DNA of 31,923 nucleotides, taken from Folioceros fuciformis (lineage: Eukaryota > Anthocerotophyta > Anthocerotopsida > Anthocerotales). Shown piece by piece: positions 10,977-22,181 of this stretch. Made by a program: the position numbers and the translations under genes. The stretch spans positions 1 to 31,923 of the forward strand of contig JBNGIO010006217.1 of NCBI GenBank assembly GCA_049999805.1, given 5' to 3'. Position 1 is the stretch's first letter; each line of letters starts with the position of its first letter. The notes under the pieces were generated by a model. It ran no database searches. It was not told where the DNA came from and worked only from the letters and a program-made list of their open reading frames with translations.

Positions 10977-13461
10977 ATGATAACGCGGTCGGGGCAGGTG
11001 GATTTCGGGAGCGGTGCCGGCCAGGTGCAGGGAGTTACCGCCAGCCACCATTTGCAACTGCTGCAGGCGCACTCGCTGCTGCAAAAGGAGCCGAGGATGA
11101 GTATGAAGCCCATGCAGAACGGGGAGGAAGTGCTGCGGAAAGGGCCGTGGATGCCCGAGGAGGACGAGATATTGGTGGAGTATGTGCGCCAGTTCGGCGC
11201 ACGTGATTGGAGTTCCATTCGGTCCAAGGGATTGCTGCCCCGCACTGGCAAGTCCTGTCGCCTGCGCTGGGTGAACAAACTGAAGCCCGATCTAAAGAGG
11301 TACTAGTTTTCTTGACCTTCAACCGCGCTGCTCGGGCTGCGCCTTGCATGCATGTGCTGCTTCTGGTTAGCAAGTTTGAACGGGCCGGTTGTGTAGCTCG
11401 TAGTGTAAGCTAGCTGTAATGGTGCTGTACTCACGAGCTTGGCTAACCGTGTGGAGACGGCTGCAGCTGAGGCTGACTTGCAGGATGTCTTAGAGGTGCT
11501 GCATGACATGCTGCTCTTGTCTCACATTGTGCCTGGAGATCAAAGTTTTTAGTCTGATGAATTTACCCTACTCACCTGTGTCTCCTACTTGTGTCCTTAA
11601 AGGATGGGTGGGAAGAAATAAAAATGAAAAACTCACCTGACGTCACAACTTCAAGTCTGAATATAACTATTAAAAAGAGAAGAAAGGAATGAGCTCTACT
11701 TCTGAATTATCCAGCTTAATCTCCTAAAACTACCAATGTATTTGCAGAAGTGGTTGCAAGTTTTCTCCGGAGGAAGAGAAGCTTGTAGTGGAAATGCAAG
11801 CTAAGCTTGGCAACAAATGGGCAAAAATAGCATCATGCCTTCCAGGTCGCACAGATAATGACGTTAAAAATTTCTGGAGCACCCGGCAGAAACGAATTCT
11901 TCGTGCTCTCCAGCGCCCTAAGATGCCATCTGGAAGTACGGATGCATCTGCGGACACATCTGACCTCAGCAAAGACCCATCTATGAGTGACTTTGCAGCC
12001 TTTCAGGTGCCTTGGAATCTTTTAATTTCTACATAATAATTTAACCAACTTGGGGTGGGTTGGGCTGGAATCGGGGGGAGTATAACTTTCTGAATGCAGT
12101 AGTAACCTCTAGGCTGCTGTTGTCAGGTTGCGGTTGGCTTGTGAGGGTCCATGGGGTGTTTTGCTGTCTTGATCGTGTCGACCTTTTGTCATAACATTCT
12201 CAAAGGGTTGAAGTCTAAACCGAGAGCAATAGCGGAAGGGAGGTTGAGGACAATCTGAGCGAGCAACTGAATGAATGAATGAAGCTATTGTCTCAATTCC
12301 TTGGATGCAGACTTACAAAAAAAGAACGTATTAAAATGAATCCAACCAGTGACTATCTCCAGAGAGAAAGAGAGAGAGAGAACAGAGTGAAGCTTTTAAT
12401 AAGGCAACATTACAACATAATATGTGGCATCCAACTTTTTGTTCCTAGTTTTCTGCCCCTTCTCAAATGGCCACATCATGCCTGTTTTGGGTCTCTTCCC
12501 AGGGCGACATCAAGGGAGAAGCCAGATCACTTGGGTGTCAACTAACCTTCTGATGTGAAAACTGGTGACCAGAAGCAAACTTGGTGCGTGCATGCAGGTG
12601 CACAGTCCTTCCGGAACTCATGGTTCGGTAGTGCCATCCAGCTTTGTACCTCCCTTTATTTTTGGCGAAGATGATAGTGCTTTCAGGGATCCACAGGGTC
12701 ACATAGGAGATCTTCGGAGACTGCGGCACAACATGCAGACTTTCAGCTCCCTTGACGTAGATGATGTTTTGAGCATTAAGCTGCAGGATATGGTTACAGG
12801 AGATTCTCACCATTACACTGACTCTGAATTTCCGCATCAAACAGGGAGGGTGCTTGGTTCCCATGATGATGTCAGGCATCACAGCTCAGTGCTGTACCAC
12901 CACACTTCCCCTGTTCAAGTGGTGACAAGCAGGAACTCCAGGTCTGTCAAGCGGCGGCCTCGCTCAAGGAGAGATGCCAGAACTTCGTGCTTTGAGGTGC
13001 ACTCTAGCCATAGTGGAGGCGGTGGGGGCAGCGGAGGCAGTGACTCTATTGGATCCCTGGACTCATCACAGCTGCTTCCAGACGCAATTGGGATCCCCAC
13101 GAGCCTGCTGCCGAATGGCAGCCGGTCAGAGTTTGGTGTCAGCCTGTCTGACCAGCAGCAGCCCAGCAACACCAACTATCTTGATTTTCTGCTTCACTCG
13201 GAGGCCTCCACACTACAGAGTAGCCAGGTTTTCAGCCCTGAGCTGCCAAGCTTTCTTGCCAGCAGTCACCAGTGGGAGAAGCTGCCTATGCTATACTCGG
13301 AGGACTCCAGCATCCACCATCATGACCAGTGCGGGATCAAGGCGGAGTCGGATTCCTGCAGTCCTGATAGTGTGATCTCTGGTTTTGCAGGTGACGTCTT
13401 TGATTCCTTGGAGCCTTTGTGTCCAGCCCCCTCCGAGTGGTGGGTTGCCAGGTTAACTTAA
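10977..13461 (+). CDS. DUO1: DUO1-type R2R3-MYB transcription factor
   Basis: Three exons (10977-11299, 11748-12006, 12598-13461) give 481 residues, all in phase. The R2 repeat spans about residues 54-106 with Trp58, Trp78 and Trp98. It contains ARDWSSIRSKGLLPRTGKSC and RLRWVNKLKPDLK. R3 spans about 108-160 with Phe113, Trp132 and Trp151, followed by LPGRTDNDVKNFWSTRQKR. The WSSIRSKGLL core, WVNKL and the GCKFSPEEE start of R3, with an extra lysine relative to ordinary R2R3-MYBs (GNFT), are DUO1 hallmarks. Arabidopsis DUO1 (MYB125) drives the second pollen mitosis and sperm-specific genes, and Marchantia DUO1 controls sperm differentiation. The long exon 3 has a KRRPRSRRDAR basic patch, a Gly/Ser run and an acidic tail (VFDSLEPL, PSEWW), a likely activation region. 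An alternative start is Met41 at 11097. A GA microsatellite lies in intron 2 at about 12362-12380. Confidence 0.9.
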
Positions 13462-14383
13462 TTTTCTTGTTATGCATCTGCTCAGGAGTCCTAGAGGGGC
13501 AGAGCTAAACTAAGCATTAATTTGAAACCGCAGGATAGCTTTCGTGCCCTAGAACGTCTAGTCAGTACTGTCATCTCTGAGCTTTCTGCAAATAGTTGGG
13601 ATCATTAATCAGAACACTTGCTGTGCTCCTAATCCCCGTAAGGGGTTGGGACTGTCAGCCGGGGGGATAGACCACACCAATAACCGACCAGCACTTGAAG
13701 TGAAAGTGGCGCATCATTCCCTTGTTGTATACTGTGCACGTCGCAGGTCCCCTTATTAGTCGTGAGCCTAGTCTTGGAGCCAATGTTGAGTAGGAGTTAG
13801 TACGAGTATTCTGTAGTTGTCATAATGGTGATTTGTGTAATTGCCAGGCAAAACAAAATGCGGGGCCCGAGTCAGTTCCCTCGCGTTGCTCTTCGTGTCA
13901 TGTGGTGTCCGGCCGTGAGGGACTCTGTCTGGCATCTCCTTGCCTGGAACACAAATCTGTTCTGAAAATCCCCCTGAATGAAGTGTCATGTTTTGTCTCC
14001 TGATAATACACCTAATGTGCCTGTGTCCTCCAATGTAACATTACATTGGAGGATAGCCCCGAAGAGAGCAATTTCAGATTGGCGCGTAATGAAATTGAAA
14101 TTGCTCTCTTCGGGGCTATGCGCGGGGGATGTTCGTCTGAGAGATCATCTCCTCACCCCGCCCGGCCAGTAGGACTACATAGCGTCTGGCACCTCTGGAG
14201 GTGAAGGGTTGGGAGTGTGTGGTCGTTGTTTTTCAAATCATGCCTTTATTCCCCCTAAGTATCACCTGTGCCGATACGTATCGCTACCCCTTGCCTGTTG
14301 GTGCATCTTGGAATCAATGCTCTGACGGTGTGTAGAAAGGAACTTGGACTGGAAGTTTTTGCACACACGACGCAGATACTATT
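13462..14383. other. Convergent intergenic region between DUO1 and the AATF-like gene
   Basis: It holds the 3' UTR of the DUO1-like gene and probably that of the AATF-like gene. A compound foldback lies at 14027-14119. I searched by eye on the minus strand for the missing AATF C-terminal exon (a DDxDFY or DDSEFY motif followed by LLKEF) and did not find it. A 28-codon open frame after a CAG at about 14336-14350 on the minus strand would need an intron of about 47 nt and does not resemble the family. Confidence 0.5.
14027..14119. repeat. Compound foldback: two adjacent perfect inverted repeats
   Basis: The first hairpin has CCTCCAATGTAA (14027-14038) against its exact complement at 14041-14052, with a 2-base loop. 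It is followed at once by a second, with 24-base arms at 14053-14076 (ATAGCCCCGAAGAG...) and 14096-14119, a perfect complement, and a 19-base loop. The element lies about 570 bases past the DUO1 stop codon and 265 bases from the AATF end. It could be a small foldback or MITE remnant, or a small-RNA precursor. Confidence 0.9.
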
Positions 14384-16732
14384 CTAGTAGGATACCTGTC
14401 CAATGACATGTACTGTTGATTTCCTCGAGCGCATCTTGTTCACCATGCGAGACGGGTCTCGCATGACACCTCCCACTTGCTCTGCAATACTCTACATGCC
14501 AGGAGTGAGGTCAACCTCCATGGTATGCCACCTCATACACGAGTTCAAGACCCACAACGACAAGCATAATACAGATGGAATACACGATCATGAACTGCAA
14601 CTGGCTGCCTGATGACATACAGGCCTTGTGATTATCGTCGTGAAACATACCTTATTGAAGGCACGGAGTTTTAACTTTGAAGCAGCACCACCGGAAGACA
14701 GCTGAGTTTTGCGCTGCCATCTGTCCAATGAACTATCTCGATATGGAACCAGACTGCAAGAGAAGCCCAGGGTGTATACACAATATCAGAGCAGCGTACA
14801 TCATGCTCAACCTCAGTCCCAAAGCAACCATAGCAACGTCAAGTCTGTTTCATCTTATTTTGGAAGATAAGACCAAGACAAGGGGACTGAGATACACACC
14901 CGACATAAAGGGCATTCATCTGCTCCCAAGCCTCATCTACTGAAGAGAGAGACCGAGACGACTCTGCTCCACCCCCTGCTTTTGGCGTTCCATTATCTGA
15001 TAAGAAAATTTCCCAGGCTCAGCAATCGATTATCGCGTGGCTACTTTGCTTCTCCCTAAACCCTAAACCCTAACACAGAAGGACTGAGAAGAGCGATGTA
15101 CCAGGCTGAGTACGAGAAAACGCTTCACTGATAGCAGGATTCTGCTTGAAAATGGCCTGCATTTTAACGAAGACGCAAGAAAAGCCCACATCAAAACTTG
15201 AACAAACTCGCTACAGAACAGTTGCCAGAGAAAAATGACGGACCACTTTTAATGACGCATACCTGCTCCAAATCTAACAGTCTACCAAGTGTGCAGAGCC
15301 CTGTCTGAATCAAAGCCTCGGAAGACTTCTTAATCCTTGGGTCGCTGGTAAACGTTGACATTGCTTCACCCTGTAGAATAAGACAACCAACCAGTCACAC
15401 AACCACAGTGAATTATGCAGGAAGGTTGGGTCCCCACAGTGGGGGCTGTTAAATGGTCCAACGTGCAGTTCATCAAGTCAATTAGAAAAAAAATTCATCC
15501 GCAAGTGCCCCCAACAAACTCACACCCATGCATCTTAGTAAGCCATGACATACCCTTGGAAGTCTATTAGCACCAGAAAAAAACTTTTGTGACAAGATGC
15601 GATGCTCCACACTCCTGTCCCAGAGAACCTGTGAGACAAAACATGCTGCATTTGCGACCAGGTGAAAATCAGTCCCAGCCCTCGAGTCCACACCCAGATG
15701 CAGAACAGAGTCGCTATGCGTTGGCCCCAGGATGAGCGCCGTAGCCACCAGCAATTACCTTCTGGTTTCGCACTCCCAAACCTTTCTGCACGTCGGAAGT
15801 ACCATCTGTTTTCAAGTTGCGCAGTATGAGCCTGCAGCATTTAATCACACAGTTATGCCACCTCAAGAGAGTATACACGACTGCACCCCAACAAAAAAAT
15901 GGGCAGCTTTTCACTGGAGCCCCTTACTCTTCCTGCGCGCGAAGTTCCTCGTATTCCTTGCTGAGAGCTTCCAGTGCATCATCCTTATTGCCCCCAGCTT
16001 GCCAGCCCTATAACACCAGGAAATAGAGTCAACTACACACACAAGGGAACATACAAATCAAGACTTTCCCCTGTACATTCCACTGTTCCTGCACCATACG
16101 AGAGAACACGGAACATGTGATCTTCAAATGCAACAAGATATGTGACACTTTGCATTTACTCACATGTCCATCTGGCTCCTCTTCGGAGACGTCATCGTCC
16201 TCCGGTGCAGCTCTACTGCCATTTGAAACGTCGGAATCAGAATCAGCTTGCTCCTCTTCAGACTGGCTCTCTCCAAGTGCCCTCTTCCTACTGCTCGTCC
16301 TTCCAGCGTACTGAGGCCCATCCAGTGCTATATCAGGGCGCAGCCGCAACCTTCCCTCTGCACCACTGCAATGACCAATTCCACACCATCACATCAACAC
16401 CTGCCATCGTTTTCATTCAAACCCAAAACCTTAAGGTTGGCTACCCATAAACCATCCAGACAACCCACTACTCACAAGGGCAGAAAATCCTCCGCATTTT
16501 CGCACTCCTCGTCATCCTTCTGTCCAAAAAAATGCTCCATATCACCTCCAAGCTCGTCACGCTCAAAATCTCCACCTGCTCCAGAACCCAGAACACCGTC
16601 ACAACCGTTCCTTCACAAGGGCGCAAAACCCACAAACCTGCTGCCGTGATTCCCACCTCGAACTCCGTCTTCATCGCCCTCGGACTCTCCACGAACAGCC
16701 GGGGCCCTCCGCGTTTTCAACACAGCCGGCAT
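14384..16732 (-). CDS. AATF/BFR2 (TRAUB) family rRNA-processing protein, C-terminus missing
   Basis: Eleven minus-strand exons: 16630-16732, 16476-16575, 16164-16365, 15928-16007, 15759-15831, 15554-15628, 15263-15370, 15102-15156, 14900-14996, 14651-14753, 14384-14491. All are in phase and give 367 residues. The acidic N-terminal third includes GPQYAGRTSSRKRALGES. The AATF domain has EYEELRAQEE, DVQKGLGVRNQK, LWDRSVEHRILSQKFFSGAN and RLPR. The C-terminal part has SSLDRWQRKTQLSSG and then QVGGVMRDPSRMVNK, as in AATF-C/TRAUB. AATF/Bfr2 is a nucleolar small-subunit processome factor. Family members normally continue to a DD-x-DFY-LLKEF end. Here the frame instead reads VIGQ, VSY and a stop just after a possible donor (CAG|GTATCC at 14396/14395), and I see no further exon. 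Truncation or an unfound terminal exon are both possible. NIPA diverges upstream. Confidence 0.85.
15054..15073. repeat. Telomere-like motif run
   Basis: CCCTAAACCCTAAACCCTAA is nearly three units of the plant telomere repeat. It lies within the intron between AATF-like exons 8 and 9 (14997-15101). The same word is known as a telo-box in promoters of ribosome-biogenesis genes. Inside an intron its role is unclear. Confidence 0.85.
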
Positions 16733-18315
16733 GTCTGGTGCTGACAATGCCCGCTCAATTATCCGACGACACAAACACGAGGTGCCATGCCACCAGCTCT
16801 CACCCGCCCACGACAAGCCCAGCCCAGCTGAGGCCTTTCCCAGGTAGGACACGGCGTGATCAGAACACGGCTGATAGAATCCAAAGACGCGTTCACACAA
16901 CCAATCTACGCAAGTGTGTGTTCGTCATCGCATACGGACGGAGAACACGCTGCATTGATGGAGGGAAATGGCTTCCCGAGTGGCCCATGGTAAACATCTC
17001 GGTCTTTGTTTGGCATATATAGACAGACTTCCAGAATGGGAGTGTCAGGACGAGATCCAGCGCGTGAGTCGCCTTTAACCTGAAATGGTAATAGCTCAAA
17101 CCGGTACAAGCCTTGGTTAGTAACTGCCGCTTTTCATGGGGTTGAAACAAAACCAAAACTACGAAGTGGGTGAAACAAAACCAAAACTACTAAAAACAGG
17201 GCGGGCAGTCCCCTTTTGGAGGGATGAAAATTCACCAATTGGTTTTGGGCCTTACGGCTATGGGCAGTGCCTTTCACCGGTACATCCTTTCTGAGATGCT
17301 CGCAGAGGCAAAGAACTAGTTCCCAAGTGCACCACGGGAGCAGCGTTTCGTCCCGGTGAGTGCCCGTAATTAAAATCCGGCACTTTTTGGCCATGTACAT
17401 GGTGTTATGGAACATGGAAAGTGCCTAAAACTTATTTGGGTACACATGGAAAGCGACCCTAAGCGTAGGACGGAGACGAGAGGCCCCACTTCTAGCCTCT
17501 CCCCGCGTATCTCTCTTCCCCCTTGCCTTCGCTTGCCCTCCATTTTTCGTGCCTGCAGGTCCGTGGGTGGGCAATTCATCGTGACACCAGGCCCTTCAAG
17601 GATGGCCCCGTGACCAAGACCCGAGATCGGGACGGTGTGTGGAGAATTACCATGACTTTCTCAGGACGAGAGTGGCAAGCGGGAAGTCAAGCCAGTCCTC
17701 GGATTTTGAGACTGAGGGAGAGCTCGCTGGGTGTAGGTGGTGTGTGGGGTAACTATCCTGAAGCGAGTATGTGATGAGGACGTCCATGCAGAGGAGCTTT
17801 CAGGACCACGTGGAATGGATGGGTGACATGAAGAGGAAATGGCTTGATGGGTACAAGGCATCAGGGTAAGTGCTAGCACTGCTTGATGCTGGTGGGTTGG
17901 AGAAGCGAGTATTGGGCGTATGCAGCTTTGAAAATATAGGCAGTCAATGCGCTGGTCAGTGGTCCCTGCCATAGCCGTGAAGCAGATCCCGTGGGGCTGT
18001 AATCGAAACAGCTGTTCTGTTTATTGCAATCTGACGCCCGATGACCCAGCAGAGAAGGTCCCAGAGTAGTCGCGGATTTAGGGTTGAACAACATGGAATT
18101 TGGTTTTGAAGATGGTATTCAGTAGACTCGAATTTTGACAGCGTCAATTCACTGCATTTGCCTCTATCGATCTGGTTTTGAACGTCGGACAGCTGGCACG
18201 CAGCTGGCAAACGGCGTACTTGGGGATGGCAAAGGAGGGTAGATGGACTACACATTATTTGGCATAGGCACGTTGACTTGGTCGTTTAGTCAGGTCGGCA
18301 GGGACCGAGCCTGCC
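16733..18315. promoter_or_regulatory. Divergent intergenic region between the AATF-like gene and NIPA
   Basis: About 1.6 kb separate the two divergent starts. It contains a 28-bp-spaced duplication of TGAAACAAAACCAAAACTAC at 17143-17162 and 17171-17190. An open frame at about 17523-17774 (plus), containing TKTRDRDGVWRITMTFSG, belongs to no family I know. I see no convincing exon structure for it. The promoters of both flanking genes should be here. Confidence 0.45.
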
Positions 18316-20369
18316 ATGACTGTGCAAGATAATCATCGAGGGCTTGCCCTAGCTCTCTCCTCCAGCATCTTCATCGGGGCAAGCTTCATCATCAAGAAGA
18401 AGGGACTGAAGCGAGCAGCCAGTACTGGCGTCAGGGCAGGTAGGTTTCATGATCACATAGTACTCAGAAATCTGGCAGTTCTGAGACGCTCTAGCGAGCT
18501 GCAATGTTGTATCTGGTGCCGTAGCCAATGCTTGAAGAAGGCTCTTGGTTTTCGTGCTGCAGGTGCTGGTGGGTATGCGTATCTATCTGAACCCTTATGG
18601 TGGGCAGGCATGGTGACCAGTAAGTTTTGGAAGCTGCCCTCATCTCTCGTCCATGAACAGTGAAAGCTCAGCGTTTGGAGGCGTTCGCACTGGTCTCTGA
18701 ACTTTTTTGTCCTGTTTTGTCAGTGATTGTCGGAGAGGTTGCCAACTTTGCTGCGTACGCGTTTGCTCCAGCTATTCTTGTGACGCCACTTGGTGCCCTC
18801 AGTATTATTGTCAGGTGTGGTCACATTTTCCATGTTCTCTGTGTGTCCACAGTTGCGTTTCTGTAATCGCAAAATGCAGTGAGAGTCTTAGTTGATGTTA
18901 GATGTTGCATGACTAACTGGTGGGCATGAATTGGTGTTTTCAGTGCATGCTTGGCACATGTGGTGCTGAAGGAGAAACTACATTGGCTAGGAATTCTGGG
19001 ATGTGTCCTTTGTGTTGTTGGCTCCACCACCATTGTGCTTCATGCACCTGCGGAGCGTTCAGTCGAGTCTGTGGAGGTTGTCTGGCGTCTTGCAACAGAA
19101 CCTGGTATACCCTTGTCCTGGCTTTTTGGCTGCAGTTTGTATGCTATACCTGCACAGTTGCTGGTGTCGTTCTAGAACTGGAGAGTTATCTCTCGAAGCA
19201 GCGGTTTTCAGGAATTCTGTCTGCTCAGACTGTCATGAGTTATGCCTCAGAGGCTTTACTGACAAGTCCTCGTCCTTTTCCAGCTTTTCTGTTTTACACA
19301 GTTTGTGTAGTGTCAGTGGTGTTGCTGCTCATTTTTCATTTTGTGCCGCGATATGGGCACACACATATCATGGTATACATTGGCATCTGCTCTCTGATGG
19401 GCTCTCTCTCGGTAATTGCTTTACACGCCGTGACTTGCTCCCGACGTGGAATTTCCTTAAAAGTAAGTTTGTTAATTATTAAATGACATGCTCACGGGCA
19501 CATATTCCAGGTCATGAGTGTCAAAGCCCTGGGCATTGCTTTGAAGCTAACGTTTCAAGGGGACAACCAGCTTGTTTATCCTCAAACGTCCGTATTTGCA
19601 ATGGTGGTAATCACCTGCGTATTGACTCAGATGAACTACCTGAATAAGGTGGGGATACAAATCATTGTGAAGTTCTTTTTCCTGTAAGCGATGTTCGTGC
19701 AGGGACAAGATATGTGATCTGACTTGCATATGTTGCCTCTTGTTTGGTGGTCAGGCTCTAGATACATTCAACACGGCTGTCGTGTCACCAATCTACTATG
19801 TGATGTTCACAGCACTTACTATTCTTGCAAGTGTGATTATGTTCAAGGTCAGTGTCTTACCAATGAGCATACGGGTCATTATCAGTTGGACGGTAGTGGC
19901 AGCATAATTTTGCTGATGCAGATGCTTTTGCGCTGTGTTTGTAGGATTGGGCTGGCCAGAGTACCCCACAGATCATCAGTGAGCTTTGTGGGTTTGTAAC
20001 CATCCTTTGTGGAACATTTTTACTGCATGCGACAAAGGATCTTGGCAACGATTCCGCTGGGATGGGTTCGTTCCACTAACATTCCTTATGCAGTTCTGTC
20101 GGTTCATCCTGTTAAGTTGGAGGTAGGTTCCAAGTGAGTAAGATAGCATTGAAGTTAGTGCTGCAGTGCTGCTGGAGGAACGTGCTGCGTTTGCCAAGTT
20201 TGACACAGTGCATTCTCATATTCACGCAGGTGGTCTCTACAGTGGCATCCAACCTCCTATGGGCTCTGGTCGGCTGTCCCTGGGTGTCATGATTAAGCGT
20301 CCTAGTGAGGATGAGCTAGACGGAGATGAAATTCCGTTGCGACGTCAAGAGTCTTTCAGGACACCTTAG
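18316..20369 (+). CDS. NIPA: NIPA-type magnesium transporter
   Basis: Nine exons (18316-18439, 18563-18619, 18724-18814, 18944-19104, 19284-19411, 19511-19648, 19755-19847, 19945-20065, 20230-20369) give 350 residues with all junctions in phase. The protein starts [17 protein letters not shown] and continues with [17 protein letters not shown]. The family signatures follow in order: [84 protein letters not shown] and [20 protein letters not shown]. These form eight to nine membrane segments of the drug/metabolite-transporter fold. The C-terminal tail is hydrophilic ([16 protein letters not shown]). Relatives transport Mg2+ at the plasma membrane or endosomes. Length is normal for plant NIPA proteins (about 320-380). 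Confidence 0.96.
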
Positions 20370-21113
20370 TTCCCTTAATCTCGGTTTACGTCCCCTTTTC
20401 ATTTAGCTAGCTTGGTTGAGACGACCTTGTAGAGCCCTCCAGCTGGGTGAGTGTTGTAGAAAGCGCAGCGCGGCAGAGCATAGACTTTTGTTGAGTTCTT
20501 GGGGCATGTGTTATCAGTTGGGTGCTTCTATTTATCCATCCCTCATAATCCATGGTCTCTTCTGAGGTCTCTGTAGAATCATCTGAATGTAGGAGATGTA
20601 TCATGTCAAGCAGCTGTGAGCAGGTTTTGTCACCTGCGCGTCCCTTGGACTAGAAGCAGACCAATACAGGGCATCTATACCTGTCCCACTCCTAGATCCA
20701 CCATTTGCTCTCTCCTGGACGAAAGAGGTAATATGTACGTAACCTGTGGGGCTGGATTGCATTTGCGTGGAGCTTGTTATGATTTTGAGAAGAATTGTGA
20801 CTCCCACGGTCACACAGTATGTGACCTCCAATGCCTTGTCATTTCAAACATCTGTGTGCTACAGGTGCATTAGACTATGCTGATGATACGCACAGACGTC
20901 CAATTTCGGCAGTGCAGTGCGAGACAGTCGATTTTTTGCAGGATCTCTTGGGCAAGTCTCTGTTCCAGCTGGTGAGACCTCACCGCCGCCAGCAATACAT
21001 ATATGTTATGGTCACCATTGATTGAAATTCAGTCTGTGGAGACTCCACACCCTGGCTGGACCAGATTCTGTTTTAATGCTCTCGTCGACACTTGTGCTCT
21101 CAGCTTTCTCTAG

Positions 21114-21332
21114 GAAGTTGCATTATTTTGCCTTTTACCTCCCATGTTTGCTAAAAGGCTCTGTACAACGTGCTTGTGAAAGCACATGTCTTTCCACACG
21201 CTTATGTTCCGTGTTACTGCTGTTGGCTGAAGCAGCTGACTGGTGTGGAAGCTGCGTTGAACTTGCGGAGACGAAGGAGTTTTTGTTCACTATGTTGAAA
21301 GAACCCTCTAATTTGGTATTGATTCGAAATTG
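21114..21332. repeat. Left copy of a diverged direct repeat of about 220 bp
   Basis: It runs from GAAGTTGCATTATTTT to TTGGTATTGATTCGAAAT and matches 22182-22414. Shared anchors include TCTTTCCACA, CTGACTGGTGTG, GCGTTGAACTTG, TGTTGAAAGAA and TCTAATTTGGTATT. By eye identity is roughly three quarters. There are no TG...CA ends. Confidence 0.85.
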
Positions 21333-21428
21333 CACCAACGTGCAGATCCCTGCATTTAGTGTGTGGTTGGGACTGAAACACAGAAATCATAATTTTTAAT
21401 TGTATGATTCACCCAAATGTGCAACGTC

Positions 21429-21509
21429 GTCAGGATGGCCGAGTTGGCCTAAAGCGCCAGTTTCAGATACCAGCCCGAAAGGGCGTGAGTTCAAATTCCA
21501 TTCCTGACA
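21429..21509 (+). pseudogene. Decayed tRNA-Leu (CAG) or tRNA-Leu-derived element
   Basis: 81 nt. The acceptor GTCAGGA pairs perfectly with TCCTGAC, plus A. The A box TGGCCGAGTTGG and B-box-like GAGTTCAAATTCC are present, as is a class II variable arm (GCCCGAAAGGGC). The anticodon loop TTCAGAT carries CAG. The anticodon stem (CCAGT against ACCAG) has two mismatches. The T stem (GTGAG against TCCAT) has one mismatch and two wobbles. This suggests a decayed gene, or the head of a SINE, rather than a working tRNA. Confidence 0.7.
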
Positions 21510-21690
21510 ACCGGAATTGGCTTCAGTGGGAATTTGTTCGTTCCCACTCTTTTGCAGCAACTTTCCCATAAATGGCTTTCCCATAAAGAGCTAGCTTTGA
21601 CGCTTCTACAAAGGTTGCAGAGAGATCTACATCATGATGGTCACCATAAACACAAGCTTGCACATCACATCGACACAAGAATGATCAAAT

Positions 21691-21865
21691 ACACATATCA
21701 GTTAACAAACAACAACAAATGCACATATCAGTTAACAANNNNNNNNNNTAACAAACAACAACAAATGCACATATCAGTTAACAAACAACAACAAACTCTC
21801 ACTTCAATACAAACAACAATAAACTCTCACCCCTCAATACAAACAACAACAAGCTCTCATCTCCC
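21691..21865. repeat. AAC-rich short satellite, unit about 30 bp
   Basis: The word CACATATCAGTTAACAAACA followed by ACAACAAATG repeats. It then degrades into ACAAACAACAA and CTCTCAC units towards the right. It is interrupted by a 10-N gap. Confidence 0.85.
21739..21748. other. Assembly gap (10 N) flanked by duplicated ends
   Basis: The same 36-base end (TAACAAACAACAACAAATGC... to AGTTAACAA) occurs immediately on both sides of the N run. This matches the two gaps near 2.7-2.9 kb. Confidence 0.95.
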
Positions 21866-22153
21866 AATAGGAACTTAGATGACTCATGAAATCATGTGAG
21901 GAGTGACACTGACAACTACATTTTACTTTAATGGAATAACCAATTTTGAACTAAGAAATATAAAAAGTCATGAACAATAGAAGGACAAAGTTCATGAGAC
22001 AATTCACATCTCTCGTGCAAGATGCTCCAAAGTTGAAGTGACAGATCTAGAGAAACCACTAAGGACATTCAAACCTTGTGTGTTTCGGCCTAACAGCAGT
22101 ACGTGGTGATGGGAGGTCCCTATGTAGACCAGGGCATCTTAGTATGTGAGCCC

Positions 22154-22170
22154 CAAACCCTAAACCCTAA
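22154..22170. repeat. Telomere-like motif run
   Basis: AAACCCTAAACCCTAA sits about 460 bases before the 47-residue gene and just left of the second direct-repeat copy. It could act as a telo-box in that gene's promoter. Confidence 0.75.
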
Positions 22171-22181
22171 GATTTCTCTAT

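Noticed and set aside
14250-14350. Extra terminal AATF exon on the minus strand (28 codons after a CAG)
   Set aside because: It would need an intron of about 47 bases and its peptide does not resemble the family C-terminus.
17523-17774. Open frame with DGVWRITMTFSGREW
   Set aside because: No homology recognised, no exon structure, and it lies in a divergent promoter region.
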